The notes under the pieces were generated by a model. It searched no databases, had not been told where the DNA came from, and saw only the letters and a list, made by a program, of their open reading frames with translations. From Ilex aquifolium (Eukaryota; Streptophyta; Magnoliopsida; Aquifoliales; Aquifoliaceae), in NCBI GenBank assembly GCA_951799425.1, contig OX637397.1, positions 8,840,064 to 8,904,063 on the forward strand: a stretch of DNA of 64,000 nt, in the 5' to 3' direction. How positions within the stretch are numbered: position 1 is the stretch's first letter; each line of letters begins with the position of its first letter. Of the stretch, positions 1-11,821 are shown in pieces. Position numbers and translations under genes: made by a program.

Positions 1-1455
1 TCGGGATTTGAAGCCCGATGTGTGTAGTTATGGAACTTTGATCAATGGACTGGCCAAAAGTGGGGAATTACTACAAGCGTTGAATATGTTCGATGAAATG
101 TTCGAGAGAGGGGTGAGTCCGGATGTGATGTGTTATAATATTTTGATTGATGGGTTTTTCAAGAAAGGTGATTTTTTGGGGGCTAATGAGATTTGGGAGA
201 GGTTGATCAAAGGATCATCGGCATATCCAAATGTTGTTACTTATAATGTGATGATCAGTGGGTTGTGCAAGTGTGGGAAGTTTGACGAGAGTTTGGAAAT
301 GTGGGAAATGATGAAGAAGAATGAGAGGCAAATGGAATTGTTCACGTACAGTGCTTTGATACATGGGTTATGTGAGTCAGGGAATGTTGATGGGGGTTTA
401 AGAGTTTATAAGCAAATGATTGAGAGTGGGGTGTCTCCTGATGTGGTAGTATATAATGCATTGCTGGGTATTGTGGAGTTGGGAGGATTGAAGAGGGTTT
501 TGAGTTGTGGGATTTGATGGGAAGGGTGGGTTGTCGAAATGTTGTAAGTTTCAATATATTGATTGGAGGGTTGTTTAAGAACGGGAAGGTGGAGGAGGCT
601 ATTTCAATTTGACAGCTCTTGCAGAGCAGTGGTTATGTTGCGGATTCAACAACTTATGGAATACTTGTTCATGGAGTTTGTAAGACTGGGTACTTGACCA
701 AGGCTTTATGGGTCTTGAAAGAGGCAGAAGTTAGAGGAGATGATCTGGGTATTTTTGCATATTCTTCAATGATCAATGGATTGTGTAGAGAAGGACGATT
801 AGATGCAGCAGTTATTATGCTTGACCGGATGGCTAAATGTGGCTGTAAACCAAATCCTCATGTTTGCAGTGCGCTTCTCAATGGGTTGATTCGAGCTTCT
901 AAAATTGAGGATGCAATTCAGTTCTTTGGTGAAATGACAACGAGGGGTTGCATTCCAACTGTTGTCACCTATAACATTCTTATTGATGGATTATGCAAAG
1001 CAAAGAGGTTTAGTAAAGCCTATATCATTGTGCAGGAAATGCTTGCAAAAGGATGGAAGCCGGACATGGTTACGTATAGCTTATTGATTGATGGTCTTTG
1101 TGAAGACAAGAATGTAGATGCAGCTCTCAACTTGTGGTGTCAAGTGGTTAATAAAGGTTTCAAGCCTGATGTAACTATGCATAACATCATAATTCATGGG
1201 TTGTGCTCTGTCGGAAAAGTTGAAAATGCTTTGCAGCTATATCTGAATGAGTCAGTGGAACTGTGTCCCAAATCTTGTAACCCACAACACACTAATAAGG
1301 GATTTTACAAAATTAGAGACTGCAAAAACGCATTAGTGATTTGGGCCTATATTTTTAGTCATGGGCTTCAACCAGACATCATTTCCTATTATATCGCTCT
1401 GAAAGGGCTTTGTTCTTGTAACAGAATACCGGATGTCATTGGGTTCTTCAACTCT
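1..1455 (+). pseudogene. P-class pentatricopeptide repeat (PPR) gene relic, 5' end outside window
   Basis: The reading frame carries about thirteen consecutive 35-residue PPR units, each with the typical pattern of Pro-Asp, Thr/Ser-Tyr, (N/S)-x-Leu-Ile-x-Gly-Leu-Cys and Gly-x-x-x-x-Ala (for example TYNILIDGLCK). P-class PPR proteins bind organellar RNA in plants. No E or DYW domain is seen. As far as I recall, the repeat order resembles Arabidopsis At3g09060; this is unchecked. The gene is broken. The frame jumps at about 465/466, where roughly four bases are missing inside a repeat. An in-frame TGA stands at 610-612, where the family has Trp. The frame moves out at about 1246 and back at about 1300, so one repeat is read in another frame. 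After about 1452 the similarity stops, some 25 codons before the expected C-terminus. The gene starts upstream of the window, so no start codon can be given. Confidence 0.9.
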
Positions 1456-2709
1456 TATTTTTGGACTTGCTTTATTTTTTGGTTCAACCTACATGTTTGG
1501 ATAAGATTCTTAGTTGTCTCGATAGTTTTCTTTTTGGGTTGGCACATGTGTTCTATTGAATTCATTATGAACTATAGTTATTCATTTGAAATGAATGACC
1601 AATTAAGAATAGTTTTTGATTTTAATTTTTTTTTGTGAGTCTATTTTTAAAGGAATTTGTTTTCTAATTTTTTAAAATTTATAGGGATTTAATTTTTTTC
1701 AATGGATTCTTATTTTTTCTAATTATAAATTTTTTTCCACAACTTTTAAAGACAATCGCAATCATAAAAATAAAAAAAAAATGTTATTAATTATTTTTAG
1801 TCACTATGAATATTTTGGTTAAAGTTGATTCCATTCTAATGAAAAAATTATTTTATCCAAACATAAGAATGGAATGAACATTCTATTCCAGCACTTAATC
1901 CTAAACAGCTGTCAAATATTAGAATGGTAATGCGCATTCCATTCAATTTCTAAGTTCATTACATTCCAAAATTCATTCCATTCCTACTGAAAAGCATTAC
2001 CGCGTACTAAACACAGCGTAAGAGACTTGTCGGGAGTTTTCTAAAATTCAACAAGAGTTTTTTTTACGGTGTATATTATTGGACATCATGTTTGGTTTTA
2101 TTTCAGTTAGATAATATTTATATTTATATAGCATTTAATGATTATTTAAAGGCAGATATGGTGACAATGTTTTATAAAGATGAGAGAAAAAAATGATCAA
2201 TAATGGCGAGAATTATGATTAATTTTTAGATTAGCTACTGTGTTAGATCACAGGTTAAAAAGTTAATGCCCAAATGACCTCCCAAACATTTACTCAATGA
2301 TAAAGAATTGCAATCGAAGCCAGTCCTTCAATCACTAAACACTTGGACATGGATAATTTTTCCTCAGATGATTTTATAAAGCAATCAGTTCTGTGATTGA
2401 AGGATTTGCATGTATGGTAAATTTTTCCTATTATGGCAACTATTGGCGAGAGATAACCGATTTACAGGTTTCTAGTTAAACATTGTTCGACTTTTGCCTT
2501 GCTTTTGCTTTTATTTTATTTTTTTTGTTCAATACAAAGTAGACATCAAAATTGTATTTTCAGTTTGAAATGTAATGTATAAATTTACGGCTTACGTTGA
2601 TCTGAGTCATTGTTGATTATGCCTCCTAAAACACTAGAATATATAGTTTTTTTCTTGATCACAAGACATTAGTTGTCATCACCGTGATGATGTAACAATA
2701 CAAGATTTC
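1456..2709. other. non-coding stretch downstream of PPR relic
   Basis: No convincing gene is visible. The DNA is AT-rich. Between about 1830 and 2010 the 10-mer ATTCCATTCT and its complement AGAATGGAAT recur, which looks like the arms of a decayed inverted-repeat (MITE-type) element, but I cannot define its ends. Confidence 0.5.
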
Positions 2710-3129
2710 TCATAGGCCCAGGTTGGTCCCTAGAAGGTTGTTCAAAGTCACAACCCCCGTCACTATCTTGAAGAAGTGAGGACAAAGTTGGGGAGGGCAG
2801 AGCCGCTTTAGTGCAAAAAGCACCCTGAGAAAAAGAGGATGGAGAGGGAAACGAACTCCACCCTCAGTAATAGAAATGGTGTAGATAGCGATGGAATCCC
2901 TAGAGCCAATAAGAGCTACGTTGGCCTTGGGTACCCTAATCCCAACATCGGCCTGGACACCATAAGTGACCTTGAAGACGGGTATGTCCTCTTTTACAAG
3001 GGGGGCCATGGAAAGCAGGAAAAGAAGAATTGAGGTTTGCAGGAAAGTAAAGGCTTTGAAAAGCTTCAATGGAAGAAAGGAGTAAAAATGAAGAAGACGA
3101 CCCTTTAAATAGAAGGGAAAAAGCGCCAA
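2710..3129 (-). pseudogene. fragment of a gypsy-associated plant transposon domain (PF04195/Transposase_28-like)
   Basis: This open frame of 139 codons contains a run with the hallmarks of the plant putative gypsy-type transposon domain: a segment ending in ITEGGVRFPLHPLF followed by a Pro-Gln-Leu (PPQLCPHFF) step and a hydrophobic helix ending LNNLLG. The same domain, in its more usual form (EAGLRFPI, then GRLAPNGWR), occurs in the antisense gene of the gypsy element at 32733-33113. Only the N-terminal portion of such a protein is present, and no retrotransposon structure surrounds it. The hydrophobic first 40 residues do not match the family and may be non-coding. I judge it a detached fragment; a chance frame is the alternative. 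Confidence 0.4.
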
Positions 3130-3415
3130 AGAAATGGTGCCTGCAACGGCGTCTGATTAGTGGTCTTTAGACATGCTCTCCCTACAACATGTGGTCTTAG
3201 TGTATCTACATGTGATGGTAGGTGATTTAAGAGTGGTTTGTTTCGTAGGACATTGCTAGTTGGTCACTGAACCATATGACAACTATAACTATAACCCGAG
3301 CTTTTTAGTATGCATCTGTAGAAGCCAACCCCCAATTATCCCATCTCTCACTTGGTTTTTCTGCTGCTCTTAATCTATTTCTTCCTATTCAAACCTTGAT
3401 TTTCCACTAATGCAG
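3130..3415. other. no recognisable feature
   Basis: Ordinary intergenic sequence with no supported gene. The last 60 bases are pyrimidine-rich and end in TGCAG, which could be a splice acceptor for the possible exon at 3416. Confidence 0.4.
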
Positions 3416-3544
3416 GTTCAAGAGAACATGAAGGCTATTACTGTGATGGAGAAGATTGAGGCTGTTGTTCAAAGCAAGCCAAAGCGTTCAGATGCATATC
3501 GACAAACAAGATGTATGCATCAAATCCCTGTGTTTTCTTGGTAA
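3416..3544 (+). other. possible orphan terminal exon
   Basis: After a pyrimidine-rich stretch and TGCAG, an open frame of 42 codons reads in a protein-like way (starting VQENMKAITVMEKIEAVV, rich in Lys/Glu/Val heptads) and ends with TAA at 3542-3544. Codon use and composition look unlike the AT-rich surroundings. I do not recognise the protein and see no partner exon upstream. It may be a fragment of a lost gene or a chance frame. Confidence 0.2.
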
Positions 3545-4292
3545 TGCTCTGCAGATTCTATGGGCTTTTTGTTTACTGTTATATGAAGACAATGTACTTT
3601 TTTTATTTTAATGATATGCTCGACAATTATCAATCATTCTTGCCCTCTAGATTTTCACTTGAATAGTGTTTCAGGTTTCATTTTCTTTTTTGTGCAAACC
3701 ATGCACTGTAGCAATGGTCGAAAGTCTGTTCTTACTCGTTTATAAGTTGGGTTCTACATAATTTCATAGGAACATCCAACTTTGAGTTGAAATTATCATC
3801 TTTGTGGAGCCAAGCTTTTGCAGCATGCATATGTTTGTTCTGTCTCATGGGAACATCCAACGGTGAGCGGAAATTATCATCTATTTTTCAATATTGCGGT
3901 GTTTTTATTGGCCCTTTTTAATACATTTTACCTTGCCCTCCCCATTTTCAATTCAACAATTGTTGGGTTGATAGTAGATCCAATTTGACATTGAGACTCA
4001 CTGTGATCCAATGGTAGGGGTTGATTATCATCACTCTTTTTGATTTGATTTAACTGACCCAAAATCATGTTATCCAAAGAGAGAAACAATCATCCAGTAA
4101 ACGCCAAGGGCCCTACTTGGCCAGGCCCTTGCTTGGCTGGTGCTCCAGTTATAAATAATAGTATATTTATTTTAAAAAAATAATTAAATATTGAATGATA
4201 AATTATTAAAGTCTTTGTGACTTTTGAGAGCAATTAAAAAAATGTGAAGTAAATATAACTTGAAATACTGCTAATTCAAAATTGGTGACTTT
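3545..4292. other. no recognisable gene
   Basis: AT-rich intergenic DNA. A short sequence (CATAGGAACATCCAAC and GGAAATTATCATC) is present twice, near 3765 and 3847, as a degenerate direct duplication of about 80 bp. Nothing else stands out. Confidence 0.4.
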
Positions 4293-4500
4293 TGATTAAA
4301 GACAACCATTCAAATAGTTATATATTTTCATAAAACCACCATTAACACTTTTTTATTAAAAGACAACACCATTAAAAATAGTCACAACTTTTCATAAAGT
4401 CACCATTGATATCTCTTGGATTAAAAGACACAATTTCAAATGGTTTTACTTTTTAAAAAAATCACCATTGATACCATTTGGACTAAAATATACTATTACA
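4293..4500. repeat. degenerate tandem repeat, ~62-bp period, about 3.3 copies
   Basis: Units start at about 4293, 4354, 4418 and 4481. Each begins with GATTAAAAGACA or a variant and contains a CATAAA(A/G)(C/T)CACCATT(A/G)A core. Copies differ by many substitutions, so the array is old. No reading frame is conserved across the copies. Confidence 0.65.
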
Positions 4501-6114
4501 TATGAATACACTCTTTATAAAAAAGCGTAGGTGACTTGTTGCACTCTCAAAAAATATCATTGAACAATTCAAGAATTGCTATCTTATTCTAGTTCTTTCA
4601 ATTATCCAAAATACTGAATTAAATATTCAGTTTTTCTTCTCTCTTTGTATGTATATTGTTGCATTATTATTTCCAGTTCAGTTCAAATATAAACACATAA
4701 TTGTGTCTGTTAGAGTCTTGCAGATTGAAATGCTGCATCTTCAAGAACGAAATACGTTCTATTTTGGGAGATAGTTGTTTATCAACCTTAAGTACTGAGA
4801 GGAAACAAATCTGTGTTAAGGAAATTGTTATTACACAGAGCTCAAATTATTGTATTTATTATTGGATTTCTGGTTTTTTGAATTTTATTATTCGTGATGT
4901 TCTGCGTCAATGAGAGTGCACTGATTTTGTTTACTTTATGTTTTGTTTTTGCATGCTTTAGATTTAAAGCAATATAGTATAATCTAATTATATACACATT
5001 TTCTATAACAGCTCTTACCCCCTTGGAACCCCCTTCCCCCCCAAGCCGAAACACCCCTCCCTCCTCCCCGCTGTCCCAAAGCATAACCCCCAGACCCTTA
5101 CAAGCTTCTGTTTGAACCAGAACCATTGGTGTGGTTTCTAGTTTCTACATCACTTCCTATCTCGATGTTTTTTTTGGGTGCTTTTCTACGAGTGTCTAGA
5201 TACAGTACCTTTGTGCTCGAGAGGGGGAGAGGGAGAGAAAAGAAGAAGAAGACGCGCGTTTGGATACTGCGAAGCAAAATCGGCCCGTTTCATGCCTCAA
5301 AGTGTATGTGCGCGCGCTATAGATACCTAATTAAATGTAGTCATTGCAGTTGTGAGTTCTAATATTAAATGGAGCCGACTTTCAATCTAATAACAACATT
5401 AAATTAGATTCGCAAATTTTATTCAAATAGGATTTTTTATATCTTTATTCCTTGTGCAATTCTTGAATACCAATGTTACTTTTTTTAGTGTAACACAAGA
5501 CAAAAACTAGAAAATAGCCAAATTGGCAACTAAGTAGATATCTCTAATTTCTTCTATGCTGTCATGGTAAACCCAAATTCTGCTTAGTATATATACTTTG
5601 TTTTGTTTTCTCCTTTTAAATTTAGATCGTGTCATCTCATATTTTTTTCCCCTGTTGTACACCACAGTGCATCATTGGTTCCACAAATGCTTGTTAACAT
5701 GAACACGCGTCAAATTACAAAAAAAATGGACAGGAACCCAATTCAAAAAGTTAGAGGACATAAATTTGAGTCTCCTCCTTGGGGTCGTCCAAAAAATTTT
5801 CATTAATTGTGGCATTGGTTGTTTATTATGATGCTTTAAGATGTCTAGACATGAAGGTCACAAAAAAGAAGCGATAAAGGAAATATGCTAAAAAGAATAA
5901 TTCTAAAAGCAACCATTTACTTCTTATACAATAATTGAATTGGTAGTTAGCTTCACATTGTGGCTTAAGAATCTATTCAACTTGAGCAATTTTATTATAT
6001 ATAAAAACTGAAGTTCCATTTCACTGATTATTTGATACAACAAAATCATTTGATACAACACACGGACACATGATATCTCTCCCGGGGGAGGGAACAATGA
6101 ATCTTGGGATCCAT
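4501..6114. other. intergenic region, no supported gene
   Basis: No open frame here has protein-like composition. The stretch holds a C-rich patch at about 5020-5100, a purine-rich (GAGAGGGGGAGAG) patch at 5219-5255 and otherwise AT-rich sequence. It lies downstream of the minus-strand DUF247 relic, so 5830-6114 probably includes that gene's former 3' UTR. Confidence 0.5.
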
Positions 6115-7260
6115 TTAGATATAGGAGAGTGCAGAAAATATAGTCTGGGCCACAGTGAGTAGAAGGAGCACAACAGCAGCAACAACTGAAATGGATGCCC
6201 ATGGACTGTTGAAATAATTGCGCCTTAAGTTTGCCATCCATTTGTTGCAAGGCTTCCTACAATGCTTATGCACATCTGTGAAAACTTCAGTGTGATAGGA
6301 TTTTTTCAAGAGAATGACATTGTTGGAAAGCTTGTTGAACATATTGCACACATCAATATCATCACCTGACAAGTTATTGATAATTCTAGAACAATGAAGC
6401 AATGCGGCATCTTTTGGAGAATTAACAAGAAAATCCATAAAATTGGCATAATCGGAGACATAATTTTGATGATCCCTGGGAATAAACTGTTCGTATGCAA
6501 TTAAGTTTCGTAAAATGGATTCAGTCCAGTCATGAATTTGCAACCGAGGAATTTCCATGGACCCATTAGCAAACTTAATATCGAACAAACTGTTACTTTC
6601 CTCTGCCTCCTTGAATTCAATTCCAAACTCTTGGAGCTCTGTAACAGTATTTCTGAACTCCTCTTCTTTTTCGTCTTCGTCTTTGTCTTTGCCTTTGTCT
6701 TTGTCATTTTCGTTTTTGTCATCATAGGACTTGAACTTTTTAGCAAATGAAAGTTTTGAAATCATATGTTTAACAACTGGACATCATCAACTGGGCTATC
6801 TGAAACTTTTGAAATAGCTGGCCCTGGCACTACTCTATCTAGAGAAGGCAACGCCAGATAAATGATGTCTTCTTGTGTGTTTGGATCCCTCGTCATGTTT
6901 AACAACTGGACAAGGATAAAAAATGGAAGTTGATTTTCCAATAGTAATAAATCACAAAATACTTGACCCTGAATTGCCCAAAATTGGAAAAGAGGGTCAT
7001 CTTCATAATCTGATTTTGAATTGCACTAGCGAAATAATTCAATGACAAATACCCCATCAAGAAGCATCATTTTCACAAAATCAGCTTTGTTGAGGCTACT
7101 TGATTCTGCATAACATTTTCTCGCCCTCTCTTCCATGTCACTCATGGCCATGACGTATGTATCCACACTACTCTCTTTTCTTCGTTGAAGCAACTGTTGC
7201 AGATACCATAGTTTGTGTTCTTCCATCTCTTGCAATTTGCCTTTTCCATGGTAATAAGGA

Positions 7261-7780
7261 TGTTGGGAAAAATAGGCTTTCTCACAAGTGTAAATCAATG
7301 GAAGCAATATAAATAAAATAACAGAAAATAAATAAGCACACAAGATTTACGTGGTTCCCTCAAATTGAGGTACGTCCACGACAACCGGCAGGTCAGTTTC
7401 TTCCACTATCACCAAAAGAGTTTACAAAGTGGCCAAAAGGCATAAGCCTTACAAACACACCAAGGTGTAAATCACAAAAGGAAAATACCTCACAAAATAA
7501 GTAAACCAAATCTCCAAGAACAAACCGCAAGAAAAATGTCTTCTTGCCGAGCCAACGGAGAAGAGAGGAACCAAGGAAATAACAAAAGACTTGTGGTCTC
7601 TATGTGGCTGCCGAAATTCCTTTTATCTTGAAGACTCCAAACCAAACCTTGGATATGCCAAGAGCCATGCATTGGAAAGCCACCAAATTAAAAGCCATGT
7701 GCTTACCAAGGTGCATGCCAAAATTAACAAACCTATATTTAGGAAATAGAAGGATCCCACAAAGGAGGGAAAACCCAACA
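7261..7780 (-). repeat. 3' LTR of the DUF247-disrupting Copia
   Basis: 520-bp terminal repeat, ends TGTTGGG and CCCAACA. About 98.5 percent identical to the partner at 11822-12342. Its outer edge joins the DUF247 coding sequence within the codons for the conserved GPYYHG motif. Confidence 0.95.
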
Positions 7781-7794
7781 ATTCTCCCCCTCCC
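7781..7794 (-). other. polypurine tract of the Copia
   Basis: On the element's strand the bases next to the 3' LTR read GGGAGGGGGAGAAT, the plus-strand primer site used in LTR retrotransposon reverse transcription. Confidence 0.8.
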
Positions 7795-7797
7795 GAC

Positions 7798-10030
7798 TTA
7801 TGTGGAGGATTTGACCATTCCCGCCAAAAGTCGACACTTTTCATGCTTGTCCTTAGTCAATACCTTAGTCAACATATCCGAAGTGTTATCATCAGTGTGA
7901 ACTTTTTCAAGTTGCAACAACTTATCATTCAAGACATCACGAATCCAATGATATCTAACATCAATGTGTTTCGATCTCGAATGAAATGAAGAATTCTTAC
8001 TCAAGTGGATTGCACTCTGACTATCACAATGAAGGACATACCTTTCTTGTTTCAAACCCAACTCTTGTACGAATTTCTTCAACCACAATAATTCTTTGCA
8101 AGCTTCTGTGATGGCGATGAACTCAGCTTCTGTGGTGGAGAGAGCAACACATTTCTGTAATCTTGATTGCCATGCCACTGCTCCCCCTGCAAAAGTAATC
8201 AAATAACCAGAAGTAGATTTTCGACTATCAACATCTCCAGCCATATCAGAATCTGTGAACCCATCAAGAATAGGCTCGCCTTTACCAAAACACAAACTCA
8301 TCTTTGAAGTACCCTGAAGATACCTCAGAATCCATTTCACTGCTGCCCAGTGTTCTTTCCCCGGATTAGACAGAAATCGACTACACAACCCCAACTGCGT
8401 GAGCAATATCCGGTCGAGTACAAACCATGGCATACATCAAAGAACCAACTGCTGAAGCATAGGGAATTTTCTGCATCTCATTTTTCTCTTCATCACTTGT
8501 AGGACACTGACTTGAGCTAAGTTTGAAGTGGCCTGCAAGTGGACAATTAACAGGCTTTGCTTTGTCCATATTGAACCTCTCAAGAACCTTTTAATACAAT
8601 TCTCTTGAGATAACCAAATCAGCCCATGTGATCTGTCACGAACAATTCTCATCCCAAGAATTTGCTTTGCTGGACCCAAATCCTTCATGGAAAAGGACTT
8701 GCTCAACTCTGACTTCAACTTGCTAATCTTGCTCGTGTCTTGGCCCACAATAAGCATATCATCAACGTAAAGCAAGAGAATAATAAAATTACCATCTGGA
8801 TATTTCTTCACAAACACACAATGGTCTGAAGTGGTTCTTGAATACCCATGCTCAGTCATGAAAGAATCGAATTTTATGTACCACTGCCTCGGTGCTTGCT
8901 TCAATCCATACAAGCTCTTCTTCAATTTGCAAACTAACTGATCATTACCCTTATCTATGAAGCTCTCAGGTTGCTCCATATAAATTTCCTCTTCTAAGTC
9001 ACCATGCAAAAATGCGGTCTTCACATCAAGTTGCTCAACTTCTAAATTCATACTCGCAGCTATACCAAGCACAGTTTGGATGGAGGACATCTTCACAACT
9101 GGTGAGAAGATCTCATCAAAATCATCAACTCCCTTCCTCTGACCAAGACCTTTCACAACAAGTCGTGCCTTGAATCTCGGTTGAGAACTGTTCCCATCAT
9201 TCTTTCGTCTGAAGACCCATTTATTTTTCAAAATTTTCTTCCCTTTAGGCGGCTTCACCAAATCATAGGTGTGATTCTCATGCAAAGACTTCATTTCCTC
9301 TTTCATTGCCTTAAGCCATTCAGTTTTGTTCTCATGCTTCAAGACTTCTTGATAAGTCTTTGGCTCCCCCTGATCTGATATCATCACATACTCATTTGAA
9401 GAATATTTTCTGGATGACTGTTTTTCTCTGGTAGATCTCCTTAACGGTGTCTGTGGTAGTGGCTCTTGGGGTGGCTGCTCCCCCTCAATCTCTGTCTCAA
9501 CATCATCTTCTGCTGCATCATCATGAGGTGTCTGCACTTCCTCATCAATATCATGAACAACAGGTGGATCAAGAGGATCTAAATCAACAAGATCATCAGT
9601 ACTAGACTCAGCTGACTCAAGCTTGTCAATGTCTTCAATAGTCTGATCTTCCAAGAAAACAACATCTTGGCTTCTAGCAACTTTCTTGTCAACTGGATCA
9701 TACAACCTGTAGCCAAATTCTTCATGCCCATAGCCAAGAAATATGCACTGTTTTGCTTTTGGATCAAGCTTGGACCTCTCATCTTTTGGAATATGAACAA
9801 AAGCTCTGCAGCCGAATACCCTCAAGTGATCATAGGAGACTTCATTCTCTGTCCAAACTTTCTCTGGCGCATCACCATTCAACGGAACTGAAGGAGACAA
9901 ATTGATAAGATCAACTGATGTCCTCATTGCCTCACCCCAAAAGGATCTTGGCAATTTAGAATGTGAGAGCAAACATCTGACTCTCTCAAGAATGGTGCGA
10001 TTCATTCTCTCTGCAACCCCGTTCTGTTGA
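7798..10030 (-). pseudogene. Copia pol, distal part: integrase C-terminal half, reverse transcriptase, RNase H
   Basis: The frame opens with the end of the integrase core (QQNGVAERMNRTILERV, containing the catalytic Glu), then the integrase C-terminal region, a long acidic linker, and RT from about 9330 with ARLVVKG, QLDVKTAFLHG and LLYVDDMLIVG (YVDD at 8758-8769). RNase H follows (TDSDMAGDVD, then ALSTTEAEF, ending SKHIDVRYHWIRDV). Two further single-base indels break it: one base is missing near 8588-8592 after the Ile-Lys pair, and one base is extra near 8382-8384 at the start of the SRFLSNPGKEHW segment. Apart from these three shifts the domains are complete. Confidence 0.93.
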
Positions 10031-11761
10031 GGTCTTTTTGACTGTCTTTTCATGCCTGATGCCGTGATTGGTGCAATACTGATCAAATGGTCCAATATAT
10101 TCACCACCATTATCCGAGCGAACACACTTCAACTGTCTACCAGTTTCTCTTTCAACCTTGGCCTGAAAGTGCTTAAACACATCTAGAACTTGATTTTTAG
10201 TTTTCAGTGTATAAGCCCAAACTTTTCTAGAGTGATCATCAATAAAAGTGACAAAGTATAGAGCACCACCAAGTGTCCTAACTTTCAAAGGACCACATAC
10301 ATCAGAATGTACCAAATCTAGAACATGAGATTTTCTAGATGCAATGTTTCTACGGAATGATATTCTGTTTTGTTTACCATGGAAACAATGAACACATGTT
10401 TTCAAAGGCGTACCTTTTATCCCTGCTAGAAGCTCTTTCTTGGACAAAACTTGCAATCGTTTTTCACCCATATGTCCAAGCCTTCTATGCCATAAATCGG
10501 TGGATGAGTCATTCTCTAAGGTATTCACAACACCCTTGCAGATTTTTGCTTGCATAGTGTAAAGGGAACAAGTCTTCTTTCCTTTTGCTACCACTAGAGA
10601 ACCTTTGGAGAGCTTCCATTTTCCATCACTGAAATTGTTGTTGTAACCCTCATCATCTAACTTTCCAGTAGAGATTAAATTGAGCTGAATATCCGGTACA
10701 TGCCTCACATCTCGAAGCAACAATTTGCATCCAATATTTGTTTCCAAGCAAATGTCACCCATGCCGACAATTTTTGACACATCTTCATTTCCCATACGGA
10801 CATTCCCAAAATCACCTTGCGAGTAAGAAGTAAAGAAATTAGCCCGCGAAGTAACATGAAATGAAGCTCCAGAATCAATTACCCAATCCGTCTCTTGGCT
10901 AATCAAATTAACGCTAGCATCATCATGGATAATCGTGAATTCACCATCGGTAACTACAACTGTATCATTTTTCTTTTTCTCTGAATTTTTCTCTTTGTTC
11001 TGCTCCTTGAACTTGAGTTTTCTGCACTCCCGCTTCATGTGCCCTTTCTTGTGACAATAATAGCACTCAACATCTTTCTTTGAAATTGAGCTTGAACGAC
11101 CTCTAGATTCATCACGGTTGTGCGGAGCCCTACTCTTACTCCTGCCTCTCCCCTGGTTTTCCATCACAAGTGCCTCGGAGTGAGAAGAACCTGATGATTT
11201 TCTTCTTGTCTCTTCATTCAACAGGCTGCTGGTAACTTGACTTATTGTTACCACTCCATCAGGTGCGGAGTTACTAACTGTGATCACCAAAGTTTCCCAG
11301 CTTTCAGGAAGTGAACTAAGAAGTAACAAAGCTTGCAACTCATCATCAAAAGTAATTTTCATGGCGGCCAACTGATTCACAATGCTCTTAATCTCATTCA
11401 AATGCTCTGCAATAGGAGCACCCTCCTTATTTTTAAGATTCACAAGCTTTCGAAATAAAAAAGCTTTATTCACGGCCGTCTTTCTATCATAAAGACTCTC
11501 CAATTTGGTCCAAAGACCATGTGCTGAATTTTCTGTAGAGACGTGATGAAAGACACTATCATCAATCCATTGCCGAATAAAATCGACAGTTTTTTGGTCT
11601 AGCTTTTTCCACTCGTCATCTTTCATCCCTTCCGGTTTGCCACTATCACCCTCTATGGGTCCATTCAAATCTTTACAAAACAAAAGGTCTTCCATTTTAG
11701 TTTTCCAAGTCACCCAATTTGTGCCATTGAAACTAACCATACGCCCAACGTTGCCGTCCAT
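10031..11761 (-). pseudogene. Copia gag-protease-integrase, proximal part
   Basis: Starts at ATG 11761 (MDGNVGRMVSFNGTNW), a typical Tork/Tnt1 gag opening. A CCHC knuckle (CYYCHKKGHMKREC) lies at about residue 235, the aspartic protease motif VIDSGASFHVT at about residue 295, the GAG-pre-integrase motif LWHRRLGHMG at about 425, and the integrase core begins at LVHSDVCGP with the second Asp in RSDNGGEY. At about 10030/10031 one base is missing just before the codons for QQNGVAER, so gag to mid-integrase is separated from the rest of pol. No stop codon interrupts the 577 codons before that. Confidence 0.93.
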
Positions 11762-11807
11762 AATTCACACACACAAATATAACGAATCGGAACCGAATTA
11801 ACCAATT

Positions 11808-11819
11808 GCTCTGATACCA
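11808..11819 (-). other. primer-binding site, initiator Met tRNA type
   Basis: On the minus strand TGGTATCAGAGC stands two bases inside the 5' LTR. This 12-mer is complementary to the 3' end of plant initiator tRNA-Met. Confidence 0.92.
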
Positions 11820-11821
11820 GA

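Noticed and set aside
2300..2410. Inverted repeat TCCTTCAATCAC / GTGATTGAAGGA as a possible miRNA precursor
   Set aside because: Only 12 bp pair and the ~60-bp loop shows no extended stem.
6501..6750. Lys/Thr-rich (minus) and Phe/Val-rich (plus) frames
   Set aside because: Shadows of the Lys/Glu/Asp-rich spacer of the DUF247 relic.
7026..7343. 105-codon frame beginning in the Copia LTR
   Set aside because: It is a junction artefact: LTR sequence followed by DUF247 codons, not a separate gene.
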